This document shows, in pieces, positions 1 through 8,665 of a stretch of 42,720 nt of DNA (position 1 is its first letter; each line of letters starts with the position of its first letter). The stretch lies in NCBI GenBank assembly GCA_964347995.1, contig CAYGBA010000004.1, positions 1-42,720 of the forward strand, given 5' to 3'. The position numbers and the translations under genes were made by a program. This stretch comes from GCA-020348365 sp964347995. GTDB lineage: Archaea; Thermoproteota; Bathyarchaeia; Bathyarchaeales; Bathyarchaeaceae. The notes under the pieces were generated by a model, which saw nothing but the letters and a program-made list of their open reading frames with translations, was not told the origin of the DNA and searched no databases.

Positions 1-49
1 GGTATAAGAATGAATTCTTAATTCCTATCCTCTTCGTGGAGGAAGAAGA

Positions 50-931
50 TTGACAGATGAAAAAACTGTTGAGGACGTCGCGGTTAAGCTTTTGCATCTT
101 GCTGTCACGGAATTGCCTACAGACGTAAAGGAGGCTCTCCAGAGCGCGTATCGTGAAGAGGAAACCGAGGCTGGGAAAACTCAGCTGAAAGCCATACTAG
201 ACAATATGGAGCTAGCTGAGAAAACACGTACGCCTATGTGCCAAGACACTGGCGTGATCATCTTCTACGTAAAGGCTGGTGCCGAAGTCGAGGACCTAGA
301 CAAGATAGAGGATTCTCTCCGCAAGGCTACGAGGAGAGCCACCAAGGAGGTTCCCCTACGTCCAAACGCTGTTAATCCGTTCACCCAAAGGAACTCTGGG
401 GACAACACTGGAAGGTTTTTTCCCTTCATAAACTGGGAGATCACATCAGGAGACAGCTTGGAACTAACAGTTCTTCCAAAGGGTGGCGGATCTGAAAACG
501 TTTGCGCCCTAGGCATGCTGAGACCCGGTGAAGGGGTGAGGGGTTTGAAGAGGTTTGTCGTTGACACTGTGATAAAGGCTGGAGCGAAACCGTGTCCACC
601 AAACATCCTAGGCGTCGCAGTCGGAGGTGGCGCGGATATTGTTATGAAGCTAGCAAAGAAGGCACTGTTAAGGCCGATTGACAAGCCGAACCCCGATCCT
701 GAGCTAGCGAAGCTTGAGAGCGAGTTGTATGAGGCTGCTAACATGACTGGAATCGGACCGATGGGACTCGGCGGAAGATTCACAGTGCTACGCGTGAACG
801 TTGACTATGCACACAGGCATCCAGCATCCTATCCGGTGGCCGTTGCGGTTCAATGCTGGGCTGCCCGGAGAGCCTCAGCACGCATTCATTCAGACGAAAA
901 AGTTGAATATTTGACTCATAAGGTGGTGTGA
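50..931 (+). CDS. fumA: Class I fumarate hydratase, alpha subunit
   Basis: This is the [4Fe-4S] subunit of the two-subunit class I fumarase, which interconverts fumarate and malate in the cytoplasm. Three cysteines sit in the family's conserved contexts, C64 (MCQDTG), C152 (ENVCALG) and C182 (PCPPN), and should ligate the cluster. The GVAVGGGAD glycine loop follows C182. Its 293 residues are normal for the alpha subunit. The start is TTG, with GGAGG at 38-42 seven bases upstream; no other start codon lies between it and the preceding in-frame stop. The gene overlaps or abuts the beta subunit, and a fumarate reductase follows, so the operon runs between malate and succinate. Family assignment is firm. 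The direction of flux (reductive or oxidative) cannot be read from sequence. Confidence 0.95.
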   Translation: MTDEKTVEDVAVKLLHLAVTELPTDVKEALQSAYREEETEAGKTQLKAILDNMELAEKTRTPMCQDTGVIIFYVKAGAEVEDLDKIEDSLRKATRRATKEVPLRPNAVNPFTQRNSGDNTGRFFPFINWEITSGDSLELTVLPKGGGSENVCALGMLRPGEGVRGLKRFVVDTVIKAGAKPCPPNILGVAVGGGADIVMKLAKKALLRPIDKPNPDPELAKLESELYEAANMTGIGPMGLGGRFTVLRVNVDYAHRHPASYPVAVAVQCWAARRASARIHSDEKVEYLTHKVV

Positions 932-933
932 AA

Positions 934-1533
934 ATGGCAGTCTACAAGCTGAAAACACCGATTTCGGAGGAAGATGTGCGGAAGCTGAAGGTAAACGATA
1001 CTATCTATATTACAGGCATCATCTTCACAGCACGTGACGAAGCACACCATAGAGCACTAGAATTCCATGAGAAGCGAAAGGAACTACCTATCGACCTGCA
1101 GGGACTTGCAGTTTTTCACTGTGGTCCTATAGTGAGAAAGAAAGGGGATGAGTGGATTATGGTGGCCGCCGGTCCAACCACAAGCACACGCATGGACCTA
1201 TTCGAAGATGAATTCATCAAGAATTTCAGAGTGCGAATGGTGATCGGAAAAGGTGGAATGGGTAAAAGGACTACAGACGCCATGAAAAAGTATGGTGCAG
1301 TCTATGGCGCTCTCACTGGAGGCGCTGCTGTTCTCGCGGCGAAGGCTATAAAGAACGTGAGAAGCGTGGAGTGGTTCGACCTAGGAATGCCCGAGGCGAT
1401 GTGGATTCTTGAAGTTGAAGAATTCGGTCCGTTGACTGTTGCCATCGACGCACATGGAAACAACCTTTTTGAGGATGTCCAAAAGAGGGTGGAAGAAACC
1501 AAACAGAAGATTTATGAAAAACTGGGTACATAA
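934..1533 (+). CDS. fumB: Class I fumarate hydratase, beta subunit
   Basis: This is the beta subunit that completes the split class I fumarase with the gene just upstream. Conserved family features are visible: the early LKVNDTIYITGIIFTARD strand region, the HCGPI motif, the GPTTSTRMD loop and the KGGM loop in the middle of the protein. I chose ATG 934 because AGGTGG (921-926) lies seven bases before it. A GTG at 928 would add two residues and overlap the alpha stop codon. The protein has 199 residues, normal for the family. It is co-transcribed with the alpha subunit and, 39 bases on, with the fumarate reductase pair. Confidence 0.94.
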   Translation: MAVYKLKTPISEEDVRKLKVNDTIYITGIIFTARDEAHHRALEFHEKRKELPIDLQGLAVFHCGPIVRKKGDEWIMVAAGPTTSTRMDLFEDEFIKNFRVRMVIGKGGMGKRTTDAMKKYGAVYGALTGGAAVLAAKAIKNVRSVEWFDLGMPEAMWILEVEEFGPLTVAIDAHGNNLFEDVQKRVEETKQKIYEKLGT

Positions 1534-1572
1534 CCGATTCTTCCTCAATCTACAATACTGGAGGCTCTACGA

Positions 1573-3273
1573 ACGGAAACACTAACTCACGACATAGTCA
1601 TAGTCGGAGCTGGCATAGCTGGTCTGAGGGCTGCTGTTGCTGCCGCCGAGACTAGCAAAAAACTTGACATTGCGGTCGTCTCAAAGGTCTACCCCGTCCG
1701 CTCGCATTCGGTTTGCGCACAGGGCGGAACGGCTGCTGCAATGAAAGATGGAGATTCGTACAACCTTCACGCTTGGGACACTGTGAAAGGAGCAGATTTC
1801 TTGGCAGATCAGGATGTTGTAGAATTTCTTGTGAAAAAAGCACCTAAAGAAATCATTTTACTGGAGCATTGGGGCTGTCCCTGGAGCAGAACTCCTGAAG
1901 GAAAGATAAATCAACGCCCCTTCGGTGGGCACACCTTCCCTCGAGCCTGCTTTGCAGCCGATATGACTGGACTTGTTGAAATGCATACGCTATATGGGAG
2001 AGCTATAGTTCAAGAGAACATAAAATTCTACGATGAGTGGTTCGTCACATCAATTATCATAGAGGATAACGTTGCCAAGGGCCTCACAGCTATAGAAATG
2101 AAAACAGGGGAAATGCAAGCAGTACACGCGAAGGCTATTGTAATGGCTACTGGTGGATATGCGCGGATATATGAGTTCACAACATTCTCGCACACAGCGA
2201 CTGGTGATGGAATGACCATGGCCTATCGAGCTGGTGTGCCTCTAAAGGATATGGAATTTGTCCAATTCCATCCCACTGGCCTCGTCCCACCGGGGGTACT
2301 AATAACTGGGGGTGCTCGTGGTGAAGGAGGATACCTGATCAACGCCAAAGGTGAGCGGTTTATGAAGCGCTACGCCCCTGAGAAGATGGAGTTGGCTCCA
2401 CGGGATATAGTGGCCAGAGCTGAGACGACCGAGATTCAGGAGGGGCGTGGATCAGAAGGTCCCTACGGACCCTACATAGGCTTGGACCTCAGGCATCTAG
2501 GTGAGGCGAAGATAAACGAGAGGCTACCCCTCATACGCGATGTCGCAATCAAGCTTGGCGGTGTAGATCCTGTCGAGGAACCGATACCAATCAAGCCAGC
2601 AGCCCACTACTCAATGGGAGGGATTTGCGCAAATATAAGAACGGAGACGCCGGCTTCAGGACTTTACGCTGCTGGCGAATGTTCATGTTTAAGTGCGCAT
2701 GGAGCAAACAGACTTGGCACAAACTCGACTGCTGGCTGTCTTGTTTTTGGGGCTGTTGCGGGCGAAGAAGCCGCAAAACACGCTTCATCAAGTAGTCTTT
2801 GCAAAATTCCACATGATAGAATCTTGGCAGAGGAGAGAAGAATCTTCGACGAGATTTTGGGTAGCGAGGGCGATGAGAGGGTTCCTGCGCTTAGAGATGC
2901 GATGAGGCGTGTCATGAATGAGGAAGTCTGGGTGTTCAGGAAAGGCGATGAACTCGAGAAAGCTCTGAAAGAGATAAGGCAGCTAAAGAGGAGATTCAAG
3001 AATATGAGAATTGAAGACAGAGATAGAGGCTTCAACACCGGGCTTGTTGGAGCATTGCAACTTGACTTCACGCTGGACCTCGCCGAGATCACGGTGGCCT
3101 GCGCACTTGCCAGAACAGAGTCAAGGGGCGCCCATACTAGGCTTGACTATCCAAAGCGTGACGATGAGAACTGGCTAAGACATATTCTAGCACACTACAC
3201 GAAGAAGGGGCCGCGGCTCGAGTACAGTCCGGTTACCATCACCAAATGGCCTCCAACCAAGAGGGCCTATTAG
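1573..3273 (+). CDS. tfrA: Fumarate reductase flavoprotein subunit (TfrA/SdhA family), apparent ACG start
   Basis: FAD-binding catalytic subunit of a fumarate reductase/succinate dehydrogenase. With the start at 1573 it has 566 residues. GAGIAG at residues 12-17 is the dinucleotide-binding loop. RSHSVCAQGG around 43-52 contains H45, the position where FAD is covalently attached in Sdh/Frd. The QFHPTG, GGARGEGG and HYSMGG active-site blocks follow. The first ATG (1741) would remove the whole nucleotide-binding fold. Between the in-frame stop at 1531-1533 and the GAGIAG codons there is no ATG, GTG or TTG. GGAGG at 1560-1564 lies eight bases before ACG 1573, which gives an N-terminus of the expected type (ETLTHDIVIVGAG). 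The downstream partner carries an HdrB-like module, so the electron donor may be thiols such as CoM and CoB, as in methanogen Tfr. No membrane anchor gene is present. Function is secure; the ACG start and donor are inference. Confidence 0.9.
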   Translation, partial: TETLTHDIVIVGAGIAGLRAAVAAAETSKKLDIAVVSKVYPVRSHSVCAQGGTAAAMKDGDSYNLHAWDTVKGADFLADQDVVEFLVKKAPKEIILLEHWGCPWSRTPEGKINQRPFGGHTFPRACFAADMTGLVEMHTLYGRAIVQENIKFYDEWFVTSIIIEDNVAKGLTAIEMKTGEMQAVHAKAIVMATGGYARIYEFTTFSHTATGDGMTMAYRAGVPLKDMEFVQFHPTGLVPPGVLITGGARGEGGYLINAKGERFMKRYAPEKMELAPRDIVARAETTEIQEGRGSEGPYGPYIGLDLRHLGEAKINERLPLIRDVAIKLGGVDPVEEPIPIKPAAHYSMGGICANIRTETPASGLYAAGECSCLSAHGANRLGTNSTAGCLVFGAVAGEEAAKHASSSSLCKIPHDRILAEERRIFDEILGSEGDERVPALRDAMRRVMNEEVWVFRKGDELEKALKEIRQLKRRFKNMRIEDRDRGFNTGLVGALQLDFTLDLAEITVACALARTESRGAHTRLDYPKRDDENWLRHILAHYTKKGPRLEYSPVTITKWPPTKRAY

Positions 3274-3284
3274 GAAGACTTGTC

Positions 3285-4853
3285 ATGATCACAGAGAAAG
3301 AGAAAATTGTCGAATTTAAGATACACCGTTTCGATCCTGAACACAACAAGCATTATGTATCTACATATGATGTGCCTGCACGGACAGGAATGACGATACT
3401 TGAGGCCCTACTCTACATCAAAGACAATCTCGACGGGACGCTCACGTTCAGACACCAATGCAGGATGGGACAGTGCGGAAGCTGTGGAGTTATGGCTAAC
3501 GGAGCACCCATGCTGGCATGTTATACACAAGTGCTTCAACTCGGAGTCAACACATTGGAGATTGAGCCTCTATCAAACCTGCCAGTCATAAAAGATCTGG
3601 TAGTCGATGTCGATCCCTTTTTCGAGAAATTTTTGGAAATCAACCCGCTTTTGATAAAGGCTGAGGAAGACTTTAGGAAACCTACTGAATTTATTCAACT
3701 GCCGAATGATTTCAAAAGGTACTGGGACGAATCCATCTGTACGAAGTGTTCTTTGTGCTACTCATCTTGTCCTGCTGCAATAGATGTGCAATTCCTCGGA
3801 CCTTCAAGCTTAACCACCAACTATAGATTTCTTGTAGATACGCGTGATGAGGGACTTAGTGAACGATTGAAAGACGCATCTGAGACTATATGGCTCTGCA
3901 CTTCATGTGATTCCTGTACACTAAATTGTCCAAAAGACATTGATTGTGCGCGCGCATTAGATGACGAGCGCAGCCTCATCGTTGAAGACGGAATGCTTGT
4001 GCCTAAGACCGCGAAAGACGTTTTAGAGAGTGCATTCAAGTATCACAATCCCGTGCGAATGCCTCCGTCAAGGAGAACAGAATGGAGTAGGGGCTTAGAG
4101 ATCAAAGAGTTTCCAACAGTAGAAAAGACAGACATCCTCTACTTCGTAGGCTGCCTGCCGTCCTATGACGAACGAAATCAGAAAATCGCTAGATCTATGG
4201 CTCAGATATTCGGAAAAGTAAACGTCGACTTTGCAACACTGGGAAACGATGAATGGTGTTGCGGCGATCACATACTAAGGCTTGGCGAAAAAGGCTTATT
4301 TGAGATGCTCGCAGAGCATAACATCTCTCTGTTCAGAAGATACAATTTTGACCGTGTCGTCACATTGTCACCCCATTGTTATTATGTCTTTAAGAATGAA
4401 GAGCAATATGTGGACGCCGAAATCAACGTCCGACATTACACTCAATTCCTTGCAGAGACCCTTGAAAACGGAATACTCAGTCCCACCAGAGCAGTTAAGA
4501 AGAGAGTTACATATCACGATCCTTGCTTCTTAGGCAAGCGAAGCGACATCTATGATGAGCCAAGGAAGATATTGAAGGCGATACCCGGTCTAGAGCTGAT
4601 TGAAATGGAGCGATCGCGGCAAAACAGCTTTTGCTGTGGTGGCGGAGCTGGAAGAATCTGGACAGAAGAGGCAACTCCTGAAAATCGACCTTGTGTAGAC
4701 AGGGCTAAGGAGGCTCTTGAACTCGGAGTTGATCTCATAGCAACTGCCTGTCCGTTCTGCGTAACAACTTTGGAGGATGCTGTGAAGGTTTTAGATGTAG
4801 AAGATAAGATTGTTGTGAGAGACATCTCAGAAGTACTTAGTGAAGCGATGTAG
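3285..4853 (+). CDS. tfrB: Fumarate reductase iron-sulfur subunit fused to HdrB-like CCG domains (TfrB type)
   Basis: Electron-transfer subunit partnered with TfrA, 522 residues. In order it shows: a plant-type [2Fe-2S] site with C59, C64, C67 and C79; two [4Fe-4S] ferredoxin motifs, CxxCxxCxxxC at 152-162 and 205-215; then two CCG repeats like those of heterodisulfide reductase HdrB. CCG repeat 1 has C290, C325-C326 and C365; repeat 2 has C414, C450-C451, C489 and C492. This is the full layout of methanogen TfrB, which oxidises CoM-SH plus CoB-SH to the heterodisulfide. The same fusion occurs in other archaeal Sdh/Frd enzymes with unknown donors. ATG 3285 is chosen because AGGAAG at 3272-3277 is well placed. 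An upstream ATG at 3246 would overlap tfrA. All cluster ligands are intact. Confidence 0.93.
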   Translation: MITEKEKIVEFKIHRFDPEHNKHYVSTYDVPARTGMTILEALLYIKDNLDGTLTFRHQCRMGQCGSCGVMANGAPMLACYTQVLQLGVNTLEIEPLSNLPVIKDLVVDVDPFFEKFLEINPLLIKAEEDFRKPTEFIQLPNDFKRYWDESICTKCSLCYSSCPAAIDVQFLGPSSLTTNYRFLVDTRDEGLSERLKDASETIWLCTSCDSCTLNCPKDIDCARALDDERSLIVEDGMLVPKTAKDVLESAFKYHNPVRMPPSRRTEWSRGLEIKEFPTVEKTDILYFVGCLPSYDERNQKIARSMAQIFGKVNVDFATLGNDEWCCGDHILRLGEKGLFEMLAEHNISLFRRYNFDRVVTLSPHCYYVFKNEEQYVDAEINVRHYTQFLAETLENGILSPTRAVKKRVTYHDPCFLGKRSDIYDEPRKILKAIPGLELIEMERSRQNSFCCGGGAGRIWTEEATPENRPCVDRAKEALELGVDLIATACPFCVTTLEDAVKVLDVEDKIVVRDISEVLSEAM

Positions 4854-5102
4854 CCGATAGCGTCTCTAGCAAGATCTCAGCAAGCCCTACGACAGGCCAA
4901 AAGTTTCTAATCAAACCGATTCAGACAGAGGTCAACAGCAGAATTGCGAGGATGCGTGACCAAAAATAGCACTCTCCTTTCTCTTTCAGCACACCTATTG
5001 TATCCTGCTAAATTGCACGCATCCCCAAGATTTTGTCTACATAGCTAAATTTTAGCTTTATGGAACATTCTTCTATAGCAAAACGCAGAATAGAGATTGC
5101 AC

Positions 5103-6317
5103 CTAGGTCACTAGTGTGGTTAGTATTTCTTTGACAACACTTGCGGGAGCGTCTGATCTTATACCTCTGTTGTTAAAATGGGTTGGGACGGCTTGAAAAC
5201 CAGCCTTTCTTAACTTCTTTATTACTTCAACGAGGGGCGGGATTGGTAGATTGAGTTTGTCGCAGATTTTGTCGGTTATATAGTATGTGGGCGGAGCTTC
5301 AGCCTCATCTCTAGAGCGGGAAAGCATCTTGAGGATTGTCTTCTGATTTCTGAGGTTTCTCTTTTTGAGCTCCCTTTCCATCAGAGCAAAAAGCTTTCGA
5401 TCGAATATTCTGCCGAGCCACAGAGGGCCGGCTGTGCTGATCCGTGAGCCACATTCAGGGCACTTCTTCTTTAAGGATGAAAAGATGCTGCTAGACGTCT
5501 CTCTATGAAGGCAGGTGAAGCAATGTAGAATGTATCCCATCTTTTGGACACTTTTATCGGCTCGTTTTGCGCCATAGCGCGCGACAGCATATACTCTAAC
5601 ATAGTGATCAGTGCTGTGGCTGAAGATCACTCTAATTCCTATATCATGCTTTGCCGCCATCATCGTTAGACACCCAGCTAGAAGTCGAACAGCTAGCTCG
5701 TGGCAATAGGCGGTCCGCAAAGGTCTTCCGCCATACTTCCGCACACAAGCTTTTGGATGAACACCGCACAGAGGAGCAAGGTCTGTGGCTGTTAGAGCCA
5801 GTAATCCCTTATTACGTAGAGCTCTGACAGCAGAGTCCACGTACGGCACAGGAGAACCGAAAGGGTCTACATCGATGTAATCAAACCTTTTACGGGGCGC
5901 CGCATAACGGCTCAGAAGGAGATTTGCGTCTTCATTTGCAACTGAGATATGATTGGCCAGATTGTTGCGCTCAACATTGAACCGGGCAAGCTTAGCCGCT
6001 TCCTTGCTGATGTCGTTTAAAACAATTCTCTTGATGCCTTCAACTTCCACTGCAAATCTTGCGCCACGAATACCGCAGCTACTTAAAGGTTCACAAACCG
6101 AAATTTTCCTTTTGACTGTTTGTTGGTAGGCTTGCAACGCCAATACCGCTAGGTCTCTGTTCAACTCCATAACAGGATTGTAGAAAACCGGTGCCTTGGA
6201 GGGAGCGTATTCTCCGGGCTCCTTCACAAAAGCCTCAAGTTTGGGTACCACTACGCTGGTCTCTCCCTCCCTCACAACCACCGTCGGAAAACTGAAGCTT
6301 GGTTCTGCTTCCTTCAA
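5103..6317 (-). CDS. trm1: tRNA (guanine(26)-N2)-dimethyltransferase Trm1
   Basis: This SAM-dependent enzyme dimethylates G26 of tRNA. The N-terminal part shows APVFYNPVMELNRDLAV, typical of Trm1, and then the methyltransferase fold with SSCGIRGARFA. The DVDPFGSP active-site motif follows, and then ALTATDLAPLCG. A CxxC plus CxxC zinc site (HCFTCLH and CPECG) lies in the second half, followed by the winged C-terminal region. The protein is 404 residues, within the normal archaeal range. The TTG start at 6317 is the only one compatible with the full N-terminus but has no convincing Shine-Dalgarno sequence, so the exact start is uncertain by about ten residues. The gene is convergent with tfrB and divergent from the THEP1 gene, with 63 bases between. 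Confidence 0.93.
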   Translation of the reverse strand: MKEAEPSFSFPTVVVREGETSVVVPKLEAFVKEPGEYAPSKAPVFYNPVMELNRDLAVLALQAYQQTVKRKISVCEPLSSCGIRGARFAVEVEGIKRIVLNDISKEAAKLARFNVERNNLANHISVANEDANLLLSRYAAPRKRFDYIDVDPFGSPVPYVDSAVRALRNKGLLALTATDLAPLCGVHPKACVRKYGGRPLRTAYCHELAVRLLAGCLTMMAAKHDIGIRVIFSHSTDHYVRVYAVARYGAKRADKSVQKMGYILHCFTCLHRETSSSIFSSLKKKCPECGSRISTAGPLWLGRIFDRKLFALMERELKKRNLRNQKTILKMLSRSRDEAEAPPTYYITDKICDKLNLPIPPLVEVIKKLRKAGFQAVPTHFNNRGIRSDAPASVVKEILTTLVT

Positions 6318-6380
6318 AGCTTTACAACCGTAAACTCCATAACGTAATCCTCTAAAATAGTTTGTGAGAGGGAAAATTTC

Positions 6381-6935
6381 ATGACGAAAAACCTGAAGCG
6401 GCTCATACTCTTGACGGGGCGATCAGGCGTAGGCAAGACCAGCGTTCTGCTTCGTGCCGTAGACATCTTGAAGGCTGAAGGATGTAAGATTGGCGGTATG
6501 ATCGGCCGCGAGGTTCGAGAACGGGGAGTTCGGGTGGGATTTGAAATAGTTGACTTGGCAACTGGAGGAAAAGGTTGGCTAGCCCATGTAAACCAGCCAA
6601 CGGGTCCCCGCGTAAGTAAATATCGAGTCAACTTGAGTGACCTGAACACCATAGGTGTAGCTTCCATTATTAATGCTGTAGAGAACACCGACGCAATCGT
6701 TATAGATGAGATAGGTCCAATGGAGCTATTTTCATCAGACTTTAAGGAGGCAGTGATGAGGGCAATAAAAAGCAAGAAACCGATGATAGGAACAATCCAC
6801 TACAGAGCACATGATCCGCTGATCAGCACCATAAGAGCGAGAGAAGATGCAGAGGTTCTTGAGGTAACACGTGAAAACAGACGGCGTCTCCACACAGTCC
6901 TTGTTGGCCGCGTCCTTCAGCTCATGCAAAGATGA
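6381..6935 (+). CDS. Nucleoside-triphosphatase, THEP1 family
   Basis: Small P-loop NTPase of the THEP1 family, 184 residues, which is the normal full length. Walker A GRSGVGKT is at residues 13-20, Walker B with D109-E110 lies in VIDEIGPME, and the family region with GGMIGREVRERG follows the P-loop. Members hydrolyse a broad range of NTPs in vitro; their cellular role, perhaps in nucleotide or RNA metabolism, is not settled. The ATG start has GAGAGGG a short distance upstream. RNase HII follows after 34 bases on the same strand, so the two may be co-transcribed. Confidence 0.88.
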   Translation: MTKNLKRLILLTGRSGVGKTSVLLRAVDILKAEGCKIGGMIGREVRERGVRVGFEIVDLATGGKGWLAHVNQPTGPRVSKYRVNLSDLNTIGVASIINAVENTDAIVIDEIGPMELFSSDFKEAVMRAIKSKKPMIGTIHYRAHDPLISTIRAREDAEVLEVTRENRRRLHTVLVGRVLQLMQR

Positions 6936-6969
6936 TCTTAAAAGGCTTGAAGTTGTAAAGGTGGCTTTT

Positions 6970-7632
6970 GTGAGAATCGCGGGGGTCGATGACGCCGGTC
7001 GCGGGGCGGTAATAGGGCCTCTAGTCATAGCAGGAGTTCTATTTGAGGGCAAGAATTTGTCTCGTCTCAGAGATTTGGGTGTCAAGGATTCTAAGCTTCT
7101 TTCTCCAGATAAGAGAGAATACCTCGCTACGGAAATCGAAAAGATGGCTGTTGATTGGCATGTTGTAAGGCTTACTCCAGAGGAGATCGACGAAGTTGTC
7201 AGGACCGGAAGAAGACTTCATAGACTAAACAGGCTTGAGGCACAGACGATGGCTAGAGTGATAGAGGCTCTAAAACCCGATGTGGCTTATGTGGATGCAT
7301 CAGATGTATCACCTGATCGATTTAGACGTCATATCGCTGAAGAGCTTTCTTTTATGGTCAAGATTGTGTCAGAGCATAAAGCAGATACGAAATACCCAAT
7401 AGTTTCAGCAGCCTCAATTATAGCTAAGGTGGAGCGTGACAGAGCAATTTCTAGGCTCCAACAAAAATATGGAAACCTCGGCTGCGGCTATCCAACAGAT
7501 TCCAAAACCCTCGATTTCCTAGAAGAATGGATTCGAGAATTTGAGTGCTATCCCGGTTTTGTGCGGAAGTCTTGGAAGCCCGCGAAGAGGCTGAAAAGCG
7601 AAGCCAATTCGAAGCAGACCAGGCTTGTTTAG
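6970..7632 (+). CDS. rnhB: Ribonuclease HII with Asp at the second catalytic position
   Basis: Removes RNA from RNA-DNA hybrids and embedded ribonucleotides. With GTG 6970 as start the protein has 220 residues and begins MRIAGVDDAGRG, as archaeal RNase HII proteins do; GGTGG at 6960-6964 serves that start. GTG 6961 or upstream codons would add unconserved residues and overlap the THEP1 gene. The acidic active site is D7, D8, D109 (YVDASD) and D139 (KADTKYP). Most family members have Glu where D8 stands (DEAGRG). SAASIIAKVERDRAI marks the conserved helix. The gene overlaps the convergent HTH gene by four bases. The family is certain. Confidence 0.93.
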   Translation: MRIAGVDDAGRGAVIGPLVIAGVLFEGKNLSRLRDLGVKDSKLLSPDKREYLATEIEKMAVDWHVVRLTPEEIDEVVRTGRRLHRLNRLEAQTMARVIEALKPDVAYVDASDVSPDRFRRHIAEELSFMVKIVSEHKADTKYPIVSAASIIAKVERDRAISRLQQKYGNLGCGYPTDSKTLDFLEEWIREFECYPGFVRKSWKPAKRLKSEANSKQTRLV

Positions 7633-8573
7633 AGTTCTGAGATGAACTCCTTAGGATGCTTTACGTTCTTAAAGTCTTTGTTATGAATTAATGGTATGTT
7701 GTTGTTCGGGACTTGTTGACCATCCGTTATAAACAGCGGCCGGGCATTCACGACCTTGCTGATGCTCATGATCTCCTCAGTTCTCCTGTCGATATCTCGC
7801 TCTTTTTCATCTGGGACTCCACCGATTATACTTAGGGGCTCCTCGAGAGATTGAGCTATAAAGTCGAAGGGTGCCCTTTTTGTATGGGCTACTCTAAAGT
7901 TGATTTGCGTGAACTTTTTCAAAACCTTCTGTAGAAAGTGGTGTCTGATGATTATGCGCTTGGCGGCGGAGAGGAAACCCTCGTTTTGAGGATTTGATTG
8001 AAAAACGTTGATGCACTTAACCACGGGAGCTCCGAGCGTCCATTCAAGGTTGTATGCGACAGAAACAGATGCCTTTGCCATATTTTTTTCGTATCCATAG
8101 AGGGTTCTTCGAGAGATTCCTATCATATCCGCTAGCTTGCCGATGGACAACCCAAGTTTCTGTCTCCTTTCCCTGATTTCCTTTCCATCAAGCCTGACAT
8201 AATAGCCCCCTGGTCCCGCCTCAACAAGAGGGTACATTTCCTGAAGTGCTATATCTTCGAGTGTTTTTGGTGTGATAGTGCAAATATCATATCGTGAGTA
8301 GACAGTGTCGTCTTCAAGGGGTTTTTTGCGGTTTTCATTACAGATGAAGAATGGGGTTGCGGAGAGACATTCGGAGATTGTCTGAAGCTCACAAGCATCC
8401 TCTGTACAGAGGTTTCCAATATTGATATGCGTTTTTATGAGGGCAAGTTGCTCGTTTCTTCGGGCAGCGAGATCGAAGCAACTAGGCCTTGAAACGCATC
8501 TCTCAGAGAGCTGAAAGCCAGCTCCTTTCAGCATGGATTCGGTAGCGGCCAGAATCTCCGTCCGCTTCATCAT
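7629..8573 (-). CDS. Archaeal HTH-type transcriptional regulator (COG1395-like)
   Basis: A 314-residue protein with a Cro/C1-type helix-turn-helix at about residues 133-188, containing GLSIGKLADMIGISRRTLYGYE. It is flanked by an N-terminal domain (SCFDLAARRN, LIKTHINIGN) and a C-terminal domain. The layout matches a family of about 300-residue archaeal regulators of unknown target. The ATG start at 8573 (or the adjacent ATG at 8570) directly follows GGGGAG. A TATA-like element lies about 36 bases upstream. It sits downstream of flpA-nop5 on the same strand but probably has its own promoter. DNA binding is well supported; the regulon is unknown. Confidence 0.8.
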   Translation of the reverse strand: MMKRTEILAATESMLKGAGFQLSERCVSRPSCFDLAARRNEQLALIKTHINIGNLCTEDACELQTISECLSATPFFICNENRKKPLEDDTVYSRYDICTITPKTLEDIALQEMYPLVEAGPGGYYVRLDGKEIRERRQKLGLSIGKLADMIGISRRTLYGYEKNMAKASVSVAYNLEWTLGAPVVKCINVFQSNPQNEGFLSAAKRIIIRHHFLQKVLKKFTQINFRVAHTKRAPFDFIAQSLEEPLSIIGGVPDEKERDIDRRTEEIMSISKVVNARPLFITDGQQVPNNNIPLIHNKDFKNVKHPKEFISEL

Positions 8574-8608
8574 CTCCCCTCAGTCACGTAAAACCATGAA
8601 AAGAGTCC

Positions 8609-8616
8609 AATATAAA
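8609..8616 (-). promoter_or_regulatory. TATA box for the HTH regulator gene
   Basis: On the minus strand TTTATATT lies about 36 bases before the ATG at 8573, inside an AT-rich 92-base gap after flpA. Spacing fits an archaeal TATA element with a short leader carrying the GGGGAG ribosome site. Confidence 0.45.
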
Positions 8617-8665
8617 CCTACTTTTTATTGACTTTAGTTATATTTTGAAGCTATATTGTAACGTA

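Noticed and set aside
265..783. 172-codon open frame antisense to fumarase alpha
   Set aside because: It is a shadow of a strongly conserved gene and has no recognisable product or ribosome site.
2664..3092. 142-codon antisense frame in tfrA
   Set aside because: Ser/Leu-rich shadow of a conserved coding region; the plus-strand frame carries all family motifs.
5043..5057. AGCTAAA/TTTAGCT palindrome between tfrB and trm1 as a bidirectional terminator
   Set aside because: The arms are separated by one base, too close for a hairpin, and no T-run is placed after either gene.
6314..6775. 153-codon frame antisense to the THEP1 gene
   Set aside because: The THEP1 frame has Walker motifs and a ribosome site; the antisense frame has none.
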